This document shows positions 5,929 to 14,059 of a stretch of DNA of 41,439 nucleotides, piece after piece. Where the stretch lies: assembly GCF_945980375.1 (NCBI RefSeq), contig NZ_CAMFQO010000015.1, forward strand, positions 1-41,439, given 5' to 3'. The DNA is from an uncultured Eubacterium sp. (GTDB lineage: Bacteria; Bacillota; Clostridia; Oscillospirales; Acutalibacteraceae). Under the pieces are notes generated by a model. That model was not told the origin of the DNA. It did no database searches and saw only the letters and a program-made list of their open reading frames with translations. The translations under genes and the position numbers were made by a program. Within the stretch, counting starts at the first letter, position 1. Every line of letters starts with the position of its first letter.

Positions 5929-8790
5929 ATGAAAATTAACGACATAATTAACGGATTTAAGGTAACACAGATTAAGGATGTTACCGAGCTAAAGGGCAGA
6001 ATTATTATTATGCACCACATCAAATCGGGTGCAAGGCTTATGTGGCTTGACCGACCCGATAACAACAAAACATTTTCAATAGCATTCAGAACAGTTCCTG
6101 TTGATGATACGGGCATTTTTCATATTTTAGAGCACAGCGTTCTATGCGGTTCAAAAAAGTTTCCTGTAAAGGAGCCTTTTGTTGAGCTTATAAAAAACAG
6201 TATGAACACCTTTTTGAACGCTTTGACCTTCAGCGACAAAACAATGTATCCTATTTCGAGCAAAAACGATAAGGACTTTTTTAATCTTATGGAGGTTTAT
6301 CTTGATGCGGTTTTTTACCCTGCTATTTACACAAAGCCTCAAATTTTCTATCAGGAGGGCTGGCATTACGAGCTTGATGATAATGACAGTATTTCGTATA
6401 AGGGTGTAGTTTTTAACGAGATGAAGGGTGTGTACGCAGATGCTGATTCCGTAAAAGAAACAGCTATGTGCAGGGCACTTTATCCCGATACCTGTTACAG
6501 CTGTGAGTCGGGCGGTCATCCGTCGGCTATTCCCGATTTAACCTATCAGCAGTTTATTGACGGGCACAAAAGGTATTATCATCCATCCAATAGCTACATT
6601 ATTTTGGACGGGGATTTGGATATTCAAAGAGTTACGGAGTTTATAGACAGTGAATACCTCTGTCATTTTGACGCCATTGAGCCAAGCGAGGCGCCTGCAA
6701 TGCAGGCACCTGTTGATGCAGGTAAAATCGAGGTGTGCTTTGAGCAATCAAGGGATTTACCGCTTGAAAACCAAAGCTCTTTGCTTATGGGATATGTTAT
6801 AGGCACCTTTGACCAAAAGGAAAAAATATACGCATCTCATATTCTTTCCCGTTATTTGTGCGAAAATAATCAGTCTTATTTAACCTCTTTGCTTCTTGAT
6901 AACGGCTATGCCGAGGATGCTTATATTCACGTTACCGACGGTATTTTACAGCCGTATTTGTGTATAGACATTAAAAATATTGACGAAAAGCGCGCGGATG
7001 AAATAGAGGCATTTGTCAAAGAAAAATTGCTTGTGCTTGCAAATGACGGACTTGACAGAGAACAGCTCGAGGCATCTATTTCAAATCTGGAGTTTGAGCT
7101 TAAGGAAAAGGATTTCGGTTATCCGCGTGGCTTAATGTATGCAATGCTTTCGCTTGAGACCTGGCTTTATGACGGCGATCCCACTGCTAATGTTGTAGTC
7201 GGAGATATATTTGAAAGGCTTCATAAAAAGGCTGACAACGGCTATTTTGAAGAGCTTATCAGAGAGCTGTTCTTTGACAATGCTCACCGTTGCACCTTGC
7301 TTGCAAAGCCTTCGTATACCGCAGGCGACGAACAACGAGAGGCAGAGCTTGCAAGGCTTAAGGCTGTTAGAGACTCTTGGAGTGATGCCGACCTTGAGCA
7401 TTACAGAAATGAGCAAAGACTTCTTGACGAGTGGCAATCATCAACGGACTCTCCGGAGGATTTGGCAAAAATACCAATGATAACTCTTGACGATATAGAG
7501 GTAGAGCCGGAGCCGTTGCCTACGGTTGTGGAGTCGAATATCCTAAAGCATGATGTTCAAACCGACGGCATTGCCTACATCAATATGTATTTTGACATTA
7601 CCGGTGTTGAGGAAAAGGATTTGCCGAGTCTGTCGCTTTTGAGCAGTCTTTTCGGCGAGCTTGATACCGCACATCATACGGCAAAGGAGCTTAAAACAGA
7701 ACTTATGACAAAGTGCGGAAGCATTAGCTTTTCTGTCAGTCCTATGATGGATTATAACAGCTCACACAGCGGTCAAATCAAGCTTGTTGCATCGTTTAGT
7801 GCACTTAACAGATACGTCGATGATGCAGTTGCTCTTGTGCATGAAATACTGACCTCCACAAAATTTGACAATAAAAATCAAATTGTGGATATTATCAAAC
7901 AGCTTCGTCAAAGAAGGTATCAGGCGTTTGTTTCTGCCGGTTCTATGCTCGCTGCAAGACGAAGCGCTATGTCGTTTTCCTGCGGTGCCGTTGTTGATGA
8001 GATGACAAACGGACTTGAATACTATCTGTGGCTAAAGGCACAGGAAAGCAACCCTACTGTTATAGATACTCTGCCCGAGCTTGCACGGTCAATCATCGGA
8101 AAGGACAATGTTGTTATCAGCATTTGTGCCGATGATGCGAGTGCATTTGATGAAAGCATTAAGCACTTTGTTGCCTCGCTTGATAAGTCAAGTGTTGACC
8201 GTACCTTAAAAATAAAGCCTCACGTTAGGTCAAATGACGGCATTGTTATCCCGGGTGACATTTCCTTTTCTGCTATGTCCTGCGATTTTGAGGGAGGCTA
8301 TGACGGATTGTCCCTGCTTATGTCGCACATTGTCTCGCTTGATTATTTGTGGAACGAGGTCAGAGTAAAGGGCGGGGCGTACGGTACAGGTCTAAAGGTT
8401 ATGTCTGACGGCTGGCTTTTTGCTTATTCATACCGTGACCCAAATGCAAATGCATCTGTAAAAACCTTCGGTACTGTTGCCGATTATGTTCGTAGCTTTG
8501 CAAAATCAGATAGGTCGCTTGTCGGCTTCATTATAGGTGCAATGTCGAGCGCGTCACCGCTTCTTACCCCTCGTCAAATTGCAATCGGAGCAGATGCAAA
8601 TTACTTTAAGAACGTTTCGTACGAGGATAGGCTGAAAACCCGTCAGCAGATTGTCGGTGCAACCGTTCAGGACCTTTTGAGCCTTGCAGATAGGCTTGAT
8701 GATGTAATTAAAAACGCCTGTTATTGTGTTGTCGGCTCAAAAAATCAGGTAGATTCTATGGGCGATATTGACAATGTTTATACCTTATGA
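5929..8790 (+). CDS. M16C zinc metallopeptidase (insulinase/PreP type)
   Basis: A 953-residue clamshell peptidase. The inverted zinc motif HxxEH is HILEH at residues 65-69, and the third ligand is expected at Glu164 in a NEMKG context, as in PreP. Two M16 halves follow, the second without a zinc motif, the usual layout for this about 970-residue family. It probably degrades short unfolded peptides in a closed chamber; no signal peptide is seen, so it is cytoplasmic. The ATG at 5929 has an excellent GGAGGA site; 22 upstream codons that are open in the same frame overlap the promoter and were rejected. It is a single-gene unit, divergent from an amino-acid symporter and upstream of an amino-acid ABC transporter, which fits peptide and amino-acid nutrition by inference. 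Confidence 0.9.
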   Translation: MKINDIINGFKVTQIKDVTELKGRIIIMHHIKSGARLMWLDRPDNNKTFSIAFRTVPVDDTGIFHILEHSVLCGSKKFPVKEPFVELIKNSMNTFLNALTFSDKTMYPISSKNDKDFFNLMEVYLDAVFYPAIYTKPQIFYQEGWHYELDDNDSISYKGVVFNEMKGVYADADSVKETAMCRALYPDTCYSCESGGHPSAIPDLTYQQFIDGHKRYYHPSNSYIILDGDLDIQRVTEFIDSEYLCHFDAIEPSEAPAMQAPVDAGKIEVCFEQSRDLPLENQSSLLMGYVIGTFDQKEKIYASHILSRYLCENNQSYLTSLLLDNGYAEDAYIHVTDGILQPYLCIDIKNIDEKRADEIEAFVKEKLLVLANDGLDREQLEASISNLEFELKEKDFGYPRGLMYAMLSLETWLYDGDPTANVVVGDIFERLHKKADNGYFEELIRELFFDNAHRCTLLAKPSYTAGDEQREAELARLKAVRDSWSDADLEHYRNEQRLLDEWQSSTDSPEDLAKIPMITLDDIEVEPEPLPTVVESNILKHDVQTDGIAYINMYFDITGVEEKDLPSLSLLSSLFGELDTAHHTAKELKTELMTKCGSISFSVSPMMDYNSSHSGQIKLVASFSALNRYVDDAVALVHEILTSTKFDNKNQIVDIIKQLRQRRYQAFVSAGSMLAARRSAMSFSCGAVVDEMTNGLEYYLWLKAQESNPTVIDTLPELARSIIGKDNVVISICADDASAFDESIKHFVASLDKSSVDRTLKIKPHVRSNDGIVIPGDISFSAMSCDFEGGYDGLSLLMSHIVSLDYLWNEVRVKGGAYGTGLKVMSDGWLFAYSYRDPNANASVKTFGTVADYVRSFAKSDRSLVGFIIGAMSSASPLLTPRQIAIGADANYFKNVSYEDRLKTRQQIVGATVQDLLSLADRLDDVIKNACYCVVGSKNQVDSMGDIDNVYTL

Positions 8791-8825
8791 TGTATAGGTG
8801 TTGCACTATGCTGATTGACAAAGTA

Positions 8826-8854
8826 TTGACAACCGACTGAAAAATCATTATAAT
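8826..8854 (+). promoter_or_regulatory. Consensus promoter of amino-acid ABC operon
   Basis: Perfect TTGACA (8826-8831), a 17-base spacer and perfect TATAAT (8849-8854). A second TTGACA stands 11 bases upstream (8815-8820). Predicted start near 8861, giving a leader of about 53 bases. Confidence 0.85.
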
Positions 8855-8913
8855 AAATTCATTATAGTATAAAAAATCCAATGAAGGGGTTAAAAGACGA
8901 AAGGATAATTATT

Positions 8914-9705
8914 ATGAAAAAGACTATGAAAAGAGTATTGGCTCTTGTTCTTGCAGCTCTTGCAATCGTAGCTGCATTTGCAGGATGCTCAGGTAAGGCT
9001 AACAACGATGCCGGCAACGACACGGCTGCTGCAAAGTACATTATCGCAACAGATACTGTATTTAAGCCATTTGAGTACACAGACGCTCAGGGCAATTTTG
9101 TTGGTATTGACGTAGAAATTCTTGCTGCCATCGCAGAGGATCAGGGCTTTGAATACGAGCTTAAGTCACTTGGTTGGGATGCGGCTATCGCTGCCTGTCA
9201 AGCAGGTCAGGCAAACGGTATGATTGCCGGTGCTTCCATCACCGAGGAAAGAAAGAATTCAGGCTGGATTTTCTCTGATCCATACTACATTGCAACACAG
9301 TGCGCAGCAGTAAAGGCTGATTCCGAAATCAACTCAATTAAGGACCTCAAGGGTGCTCAGATAGCTGTTAAGACAGGTACACAGGGTGCTCAGTATGCAG
9401 AGTCACTTAAGGATGAACTTGGCTTAAAGCTTACATATTTTGAGGATTCTCCTACAATGTATCAGGCTGTAACAGGCGGTCAGTGTGTTGCTTGCTTTGA
9501 GGATACTCCTATTATGAAGGCTTCAATCAAGGACGGCGATCTTGCACTCAAGGTTCTTGAGGATTCCGAAAACGAGGGTGCAGGCTATGGCTTTGCAATT
9601 CACAAGGCAGAAAATCAGGAGCTTATTGATAAGTTTAACGCAGGCCTTGCAAATATCAAGGCTAACGGCAAGTATGACGAAATCATCAATAAGTACCTTG
9701 GCTAA
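8914..9705 (+). CDS. Polar amino-acid ABC transporter, substrate-binding lipoprotein
   Basis: A 263-residue family-3 solute-binding protein. A basic N-terminus and hydrophobic segment end in a lipobox-like AFAGC with the lipidated Cys at residue 25, so it is anchored outside the membrane. The mature part has the type II periplasmic-binding fold: an early FKPFEYTDAQGNFVGIDVE stretch, the SITEERKNSGWIFSDPYY hinge-like segment, then the second lobe from IKDLKGAQIAVKTGTQG. The specificity is probably for glutamine, another polar amino acid or cystine. An AGGA site lies 7 bases before ATG 8914; an in-frame ATG at 8881 lacks one. It has a consensus promoter and is separated from its permease by a hairpin, which would give excess binding protein over the membrane parts. 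Confidence 0.9.
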   Translation: MKKTMKRVLALVLAALAIVAAFAGCSGKANNDAGNDTAAAKYIIATDTVFKPFEYTDAQGNFVGIDVEILAAIAEDQGFEYELKSLGWDAAIAACQAGQANGMIAGASITEERKNSGWIFSDPYYIATQCAAVKADSEINSIKDLKGAQIAVKTGTQGAQYAESLKDELGLKLTYFEDSPTMYQAVTGGQCVACFEDTPIMKASIKDGDLALKVLEDSENEGAGYGFAIHKAENQELIDKFNAGLANIKANGKYDEIINKYLG

Positions 9706-9734
9706 TTGCTAAACTAAAAACGTATCTATTATCG

Positions 9735-9765
9735 GATAGGGCGTCTTTAAGGATGCCCTATCTTT
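9735..9765 (+). terminator. Leaky terminator between binding protein and permease
   Basis: An 11-bp stem (9735-9745 with 9752-9762, one G-U pair) is followed only by a short T run. It looks like a partial terminator or 3' stabiliser that lowers permease and ATPase expression relative to the binding protein. Confidence 0.6.
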
Positions 9766-9768
9766 GAG

Positions 9769-9785
9769 TTATTACCGTTACCCTA
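9769..9785. repeat. Solo end of the TA-flanked repeat
   Basis: Seventeen bases match the outer end of the element at 759-1037, including the final TA. No second arm is visible nearby, so this is a relic or a short derivative inside the ABC operon. Confidence 0.6.
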
Positions 9786-9881
9786 ATGGATAACCTTACA
9801 ATGACGAAAGCGAAAATATGCCGAAATCAAACCCTTTTAGGCTTGTTCGGATTTATTTCGCTTGCTTAAGGAGGAGAGAGA

Positions 9882-10553
9882 ATGATAAAAATTATCACTG
9901 ACTATGGTGGGATGTTGTTCTCTGCTTTGGGCCAAACTCTCATAATGGCTCTTTGCAGCTTGCTTTTTGCCTGTATGATCGGTTTGATTTTCGGTATTCT
10001 TTCCGTACTGAAAAACAAGGCTTGCAATGCTGTTTACCGTATTTTTGTAGACGTTGTTCGCGGTGTGCCTATGATTGTACTTGCGTTCTTCGTATATTTC
10101 GGTGTTCCGATGGCAGTGAACAATATGCTTCCCAATGCTCATTTTACTTTGACCGCGCTTCAGGCAGGTATTGTTTGCCTGTCGCTTAACTGCGGTGCGT
10201 ATATGGCAGAGATAATTCGTGCAGGTATTCAGTCTGTTGACATCGGTCAAATGGAGGCCTGCCGTTCACTTGGTATGACATACGGTCAGGCAATGCGCAA
10301 GGTTGTGCTTCCGCAGGCTATCAAAACAATGATTCCAAGCATTATCAATCAGTTTATCATTACACTTAAAGATACATCAATTCTTTCGGTAATCGGCTTC
10401 CCGGAGCTTGTAAACACAACAAAGAATGTAATTTCCGTATCTATGGATTCGTTCGGCGGTTGGGCTTGCGCAGGCATTATGTATCTTGTTGTAATTACAA
10501 TACTTTCATATATTGCAAAGTTTATCGAGAGGAGGATGAACCGTGGCCGTTAA
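9882..10553 (+). CDS. Polar amino-acid ABC transporter, permease
   Basis: A 223-residue inner-membrane protein of the HisM/GlnP family with about five membrane segments. The EAA loop that contacts the ATPase is visible as [23 protein letters not shown], and the family's RGVPMIV segment occurs at about residue 60. GGAGGAGAG lies just before ATG 9882. It follows the binding protein by 176 bases containing a partial terminator, a repeat relic and a possible imperfect hairpin (about 9808-9865). It overlaps the ATPase gene by 11 bases. It forms the membrane channel of the importer, probably as a homodimer because only one permease gene is present. Confidence 0.92.
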   Translation: MIKIITDYGGMLFSALGQTLIMALCSLLFACMIGLIFGILSVLKNKACNAVYRIFVDVVRGVPMIVLAFFVYFGVPMAVNNMLPNAHFTLTALQAGIVCLSLNCGAYMAEIIRAGIQSVDIGQMEACRSLGMTYGQAMRKVVLPQAIKTMIPSIINQFIITLKDTSILSVIGFPELVNTTKNVISVSMDSFGGWACAGIMYLVVITILSYIAKFIERRMNRGR

Positions 10554-11289
10554 TTATGATAACGTAAAAATCCATGCTTCACACCTCCATAAATGCTTTG
10601 GTAAGCTTGAGGTGTTAAAGGACATAAGCACTGACATTTACGAGGGCGAGGTAGTTGTTGTTCTCGGTCCTTCAGGTTGCGGCAAGTCAACATTTCTTCG
10701 CTGTATTAATCGCCTTGAGGATATTACGGGCGGTGAAATGGTTGTTGACGGCAACCATATGGATGATAAAAAAATTGACATCAATAAGGCAAGAGAAAAC
10801 ATTGGAATGGTATTTCAGCATTTCAATCTTTTCAACAATCTTAATGTTATGGACAATCTTACTCTTGCGCCTATTCAGGTAAAGAAAATGAAGAAGGATG
10901 AGGCTTGCAAGCTTGCAATGTCTATGCTTAAAAAGGTTGGCCTTGAGGAAAAGGCAGAGGCTTATCCGTCACAGCTTTCAGGCGGTCAAAAGCAACGTGT
11001 TGCTATTGCACGTGCACTTTGTATGAACCCTGACATTATGCTTTTTGACGAGCCTACATCAGCCCTTGATCCCGAGATGGTAGGCGAGGTTCTTAACGTT
11101 ATGAAGCAGCTTGCCGCCGACGGTATGACAATGGTTGTTGTTACCCACGAAATCGGCTTTGCAAGGGAGGTTGCAGACAGGGTACTTTTCTTTGCCGACG
11201 GCTATATCGGTGAGGAGGGCACTCCTCAAGAGGTTATTTATAACCCTAAAACCGAAAGAGCAAAGGATTTCTTTAACAAGGTATTATAA
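10543..11289 (+). CDS. Polar amino-acid ABC transporter, ATP-binding protein
   Basis: A 248-residue ABC ATPase of the GlnQ/HisP type. Walker [10 protein letters not shown] is at about 42-50, the Q-loop Gln lies in VFQHFN near 92, the signature LSGGQ at 145-149, Walker B ends in Asp169-Glu170, and the H-loop His lies in VTHEIG. It starts with GTG at 10543, supported by AGGAGG six to seven bases upstream, and overlaps the permease gene, implying coupled translation. It energises uptake through the preceding permease and ends at a strong terminator. Full length with no missing catalytic residue. Confidence 0.93.
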   Translation: MAVNYDNVKIHASHLHKCFGKLEVLKDISTDIYEGEVVVVLGPSGCGKSTFLRCINRLEDITGGEMVVDGNHMDDKKIDINKARENIGMVFQHFNLFNNLNVMDNLTLAPIQVKKMKKDEACKLAMSMLKKVGLEEKAEAYPSQLSGGQKQRVAIARALCMNPDIMLFDEPTSALDPEMVGEVLNVMKQLAADGMTMVVVTHEIGFAREVADRVLFFADGYIGEEGTPQEVIYNPKTERAKDFFNKVL

Positions 11290-11293
11290 TGTC

Positions 11294-11321
11294 AAAGTCG
11301 AGGTGAGTCCTCGACTTTTTT
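11294..11321 (+). terminator. Terminator of the ABC operon
   Basis: A 10-bp stem (11294-11303 with 11309-11318) runs into TTTTTT. The next gene starts only about ten bases later with GGAG, so it may also depend on readthrough. Confidence 0.85.
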
Positions 11322-11330
11322 GGAGCTTGT

Positions 11331-12254
11331 ATGAAAAACAAAAAACTGTTAGCATCTTTTTTGCTGATATTAATTTCTATGGCTTGGGGCGGCTCGTTTG
11401 TTGCCCAAAGTAAGGGCGGAGCCATTGTCGGACCGTTTACCTTTGGATTTTTAAGATTTTTGATGGCAGGCATTGCAATTTTGCCCGTTGTTGCCATACA
11501 TTCCAAGAGAAATAAGGCTGCCGCGGCCGTCAATTATTCTTCAAGAGAGCTTATCAAGGACGGAATAATATGCGGGTTTTTCCTTGCAGGAACATCGGCA
11601 TTTCAACAGCTCGGCTTGTTTGCAGGCACACCGTCCGGCAAGGCAGGGTTTATTACATCCTGTAACGTACTGTTTGTGCCTATTATCGGCTTGCTGTTCA
11701 AAAACAAGGTTAAAGCTAATGTTTGGGCATCGGTAGTAATTACTGTTTGCGGCTTATACTTGCTTTGTGTTAATGAGGGCTTTGATGTTCGGCTGTCGGA
11801 TGCTTATGTGCTTGTCTGTGCAGTGATGAACGCGGCAAGAATTGTTGCGGTTGACAGATTTAAGGATAAAACAGATATTATTAAGCTTGCCTGTGTGCAG
11901 TTTTTTTCTGCATCCGCTATGCTTGCCGTACCCACATTTGCGTTTGAGGCAAGGGACATTTCTTCTTGGTGGTCAACGGTAAATCAAGGCAGCGTGTGGA
12001 TGGCATTGCTTTATGCCTCTGTTGTTGCAGGTGCATTTGCCTTTACCATTCAAAATGTTGCACAAAAGCACGTTGATCCAACTGTTTCGTCTATTTTGAT
12101 GAGTACCGAGGCGGTTTTTGCCGTTCTTGCAGGATGGATGCTGATGGGCGACATTCTTTCGGCTAAAGAGATAATAGGATGCTGTGTGATTTTTGTTGCA
12201 CTGATAATTGCCCAACTGCCAAGCAAAATGCATAAAAACAAGGACGAGATATGA
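11331..12254 (+). CDS. EamA/DMT family transporter
   Basis: A 307-residue membrane protein with about ten hydrophobic segments arranged as two EamA repeats. The first starts ISMAWGGSFVAQSKG with a FGFLRFLMAG helix; the second ends with the DPTVSSILMSTEAVFAVLAGW motif typical of RhaT/YdcZ-like drug/metabolite transporters. Such proteins mostly export amino acids or small metabolites; the substrate cannot be deduced. GGAG stands about seven bases before ATG 11331. It follows the amino-acid ABC operon terminator directly and converges with the GNAT-like gene; the last codons lie inside a shared terminator stem. Placement behind an amino-acid importer allows a role in amino-acid efflux, by inference only. 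Confidence 0.85.
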   Translation: MKNKKLLASFLLILISMAWGGSFVAQSKGGAIVGPFTFGFLRFLMAGIAILPVVAIHSKRNKAAAAVNYSSRELIKDGIICGFFLAGTSAFQQLGLFAGTPSGKAGFITSCNVLFVPIIGLLFKNKVKANVWASVVITVCGLYLLCVNEGFDVRLSDAYVLVCAVMNAARIVAVDRFKDKTDIIKLACVQFFSASAMLAVPTFAFEARDISSWWSTVNQGSVWMALLYASVVAGAFAFTIQNVAQKHVDPTVSSILMSTEAVFAVLAGWMLMGDILSAKEIIGCCVIFVALIIAQLPSKMHKNKDEI

Positions 12255-12277
12255 TTTATTCAATCTCGTCCTTGTTT
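12236..12277. terminator. Bidirectional terminator overlapping two gene ends
   Basis: A perfect 15-bp stem (12236-12250 with 12263-12277) with A/T tails on both sides. It includes the last codons of the EamA gene and of the convergent GNAT-like gene, so both encode the stem in their C-termini. Confidence 0.8.
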
Positions 12278-13062
12278 ATTGTACCTATTCCTATGCCGAG
12301 CCTTCCGCCGCCGAGCATATATTCCTTTGCGGATTTTTGCAGGTGGGTGTTGTGCGGATAGTTTCTTTTGTTCAGCCGTCTTTTGCCGTAAATCCTCTCT
12401 ATTGCCTGTGCGTCAATAGGCAAGGATACGTTAATGTCAAACAGAGACTGAAACTGAATTATGTTGCTGTCTGCATCCATAAATTCCTTGTTTTTGTCGT
12501 ACAAAAGCCAGCTTTCGCAAAGATAGTAGCTGTATTTGTGGCATGGAAAATATTTTGCAAAAAACTCGTTTGCCTGTCGTATCGAGTCCTTACAGTCCGA
12601 CAGTCGCAGCTTTTCTCCCTGTGGTATGTGGATGTAGATTAAGCTGTCACCCTTTTGAAAAGGAAGCTTTGAATACGGCAAGGTGGGGTTGTTACATTTG
12701 AACAGCTGAAATTGCAGTCTGCCCAACTTAAACAACTCGGCCTTTAGGTGATTTTGTATCCACATATGGTTTTTTAATCCCTTGTTGCCGTTATTTTTGC
12801 ACCAAATTCCGATGTCCTTTGCTGTTGCTTCAAGTATTGATTTATCTATTCCAAGCTCTTTATAGCGTTGCTCTGTGTACATAAGATATTGTGTGCAAAC
12901 GGCAAGTCGGGTAATGTGATTCCTGTGATTCAGCACACCGAAGCCCTTGCTTTTACATTCCTTTGCAAGAGCCTCTGTTTTGCTTTTGTTTTTGCTGTAA
13001 TAGGCTGTCAAACGTTCCTTTAACTCGTCGTCAATGCCTATCATTTCTATATATTTATTCAT
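12256..13062 (-). CDS. Putative NAT_N/GNAT_C acyltransferase-like protein
   Basis: A 268-residue protein that I match, by pattern, to a family annotated with an N-acyltransferase N-terminal helical domain and a GNAT-like C-terminal domain (NAT_N/GNAT_C). Residues 1-125 are helical and basic. From about 138 the text GDSLIYIHIPQGEKL, a downstream aromatic helix with ANEFFAKYFP and the strand YYLCESWLLY follow family order. The reaction and substrate are unknown. A promoter ends six bases before ATG 13062 and there is no ribosome-binding site, so the mRNA appears leaderless. It is divergent from the TtcA-like gene and convergent with an EamA transporter. Family assignment is moderate; the open frame itself is secure. 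Confidence 0.65.
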   Translation of the reverse strand: MNKYIEMIGIDDELKERLTAYYSKNKSKTEALAKECKSKGFGVLNHRNHITRLAVCTQYLMYTEQRYKELGIDKSILEATAKDIGIWCKNNGNKGLKNHMWIQNHLKAELFKLGRLQFQLFKCNNPTLPYSKLPFQKGDSLIYIHIPQGEKLRLSDCKDSIRQANEFFAKYFPCHKYSYYLCESWLLYDKNKEFMDADSNIIQFQSLFDINVSLPIDAQAIERIYGKRRLNKRNYPHNTHLQKSAKEYMLGGGRLGIGIGTINKDEIE

Positions 13063-13068
13063 ATTGGT

Positions 13069-13098
13069 ATTATATCATTTTTTATTCTTGCCTGTCAA
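13069..13098 (-). promoter_or_regulatory. Leaderless promoter of the GNAT-like gene
   Basis: Minus strand TTGACA (13093-13098), an 18-base spacer and TATAAT (13069-13074). Exactly six bases separate TATAAT from ATG 13062, so +1 falls on the A of the start codon. Confidence 0.75.
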
Positions 13099-13105
13099 AT
13101 TACTG

Positions 13106-13134
13106 TTGACTAAAGGTTTTTTCGCATTTATAAT
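13106..13134 (+). promoter_or_regulatory. Near-leaderless promoter of the TtcA-like gene
   Basis: TTGACT (13106-13111), a 17-base spacer and TATAAT (13129-13134). Seven bases separate it from ATG 13142. The two divergent -35 boxes are only seven bases apart, so the two polymerases would compete or be co-regulated. Confidence 0.75.
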
Positions 13135-13141
13135 TGTGGTT

Positions 13142-14002
13142 ATGGAAAAGAATGTAGAGAAAAAAAGAATACCTGCCGAAAACAAGGACATTGAGCGAAG
13201 CATCCAAAAAAAGTTCAATAAAACAATTTGGAGCAAATTTGTTAAGGGCATTAATGAATACAACCTTGTAGAGCCGGGCGATAAAATTGCAGTTTGCATT
13301 TCGGGCGGCAAGGACAGTATGCTTATGGCAAAGCTTTTTCAGGAGCTTAAAAGGCACAACAAATTTGATTTTGAGCTTGTGTTTTTGGTTATGGATCCCG
13401 GCTATACTCCTGTAAACCGTAAGGCGATAGAGGATAATGCCCGCCATATGAATGTGCCTATTACCGTGTTTGAGTCCGACATTTTTAACAGTGTGTTTAA
13501 TATAGAAAAATCTCCGTGCTATCTTTGTGCAAGGATGCGCAGGGGCTATCTTTACAGCAATGCCAAAAAATTAGGCTGTAACAAAATTTCCCTCGGCCAT
13601 CATTATGATGATGTTATTGAAACTGTGCTTATGGGTATGCTGTACGGCGGACAGGTGCAAACAATGATGCCGAAGCTTCACAGCACAAACTTTGATGGGA
13701 TGGAGCTTATCAGACCTCTTTACCTTGTCAGAGAGGCTGATATTGAGCATTGGCGAGATTATAACGGCTTGACCTTTTTGCGTTGTGCCTGCAGGTTTAC
13801 AGAGCAAAACAAGGAGGTCAAGGCAACGGGAGACAGTGCATCAAAGCGACTGGAAATTAAGCATCTTATTGCACAGCTTTCAAAAATCAATCCGCAGGTT
13901 GAGCAAAATATTTTTAAGTCTGTGGAAAATGTTAACCTTTCTACCGTTATTGCATACAAGGACAAAGAGGGCAAAAAGCATAATTTTTTAGACGAATATT
14001 AA
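13142..14002 (+). CDS. TtcA-like PP-loop tRNA thiolation protein
   Basis: A 286-residue ATP-pyrophosphatase. The PP-loop SGGKDS is at residues 54-59; a CYLCARMRRG motif gives Cys126 and Cys129, and CAC at 215-217 adds further cysteines. This matches the TtcA/TtuA group, which uses an Fe-S cluster and ATP to 2-thiolate tRNA bases (C32 in TtcA). The substrate position here is inferred. LGHHYDDVIETVLM is a second family motif. ATG 13142 lies one base from the predicted transcription start and no ribosome-binding site is present; the open frame upstream overlaps the promoter and is rejected. The 3' end is followed by a terminator whose right arm contains the sigK ribosome-binding site. Confidence 0.82.
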   Translation: MEKNVEKKRIPAENKDIERSIQKKFNKTIWSKFVKGINEYNLVEPGDKIAVCISGGKDSMLMAKLFQELKRHNKFDFELVFLVMDPGYTPVNRKAIEDNARHMNVPITVFESDIFNSVFNIEKSPCYLCARMRRGYLYSNAKKLGCNKISLGHHYDDVIETVLMGMLYGGQVQTMMPKLHSTNFDGMELIRPLYLVREADIEHWRDYNGLTFLRCACRFTEQNKEVKATGDSASKRLEIKHLIAQLSKINPQVEQNIFKSVENVNLSTVIAYKDKEGKKHNFLDEY

Positions 14003-14008
14003 GTAATC

Positions 14009-14059
14009 AAACACCTTTTTCCGTCATAGTATTTACTGTGATTAAAAGAGGTGTTTTTT
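14009..14059 (+). terminator. Terminator whose stem contains the sigK ribosome-binding site
   Basis: Outer pairing 14009-14019 with 14044-14056 (two-base bulge), inner pairing 14024-14030 with 14035-14041, then a T run to 14059. The right arm includes GAGGTG, the ribosome-binding site for ATG 14060. Readthrough RNA from the TtcA-like gene would hide that site. Confidence 0.7.
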
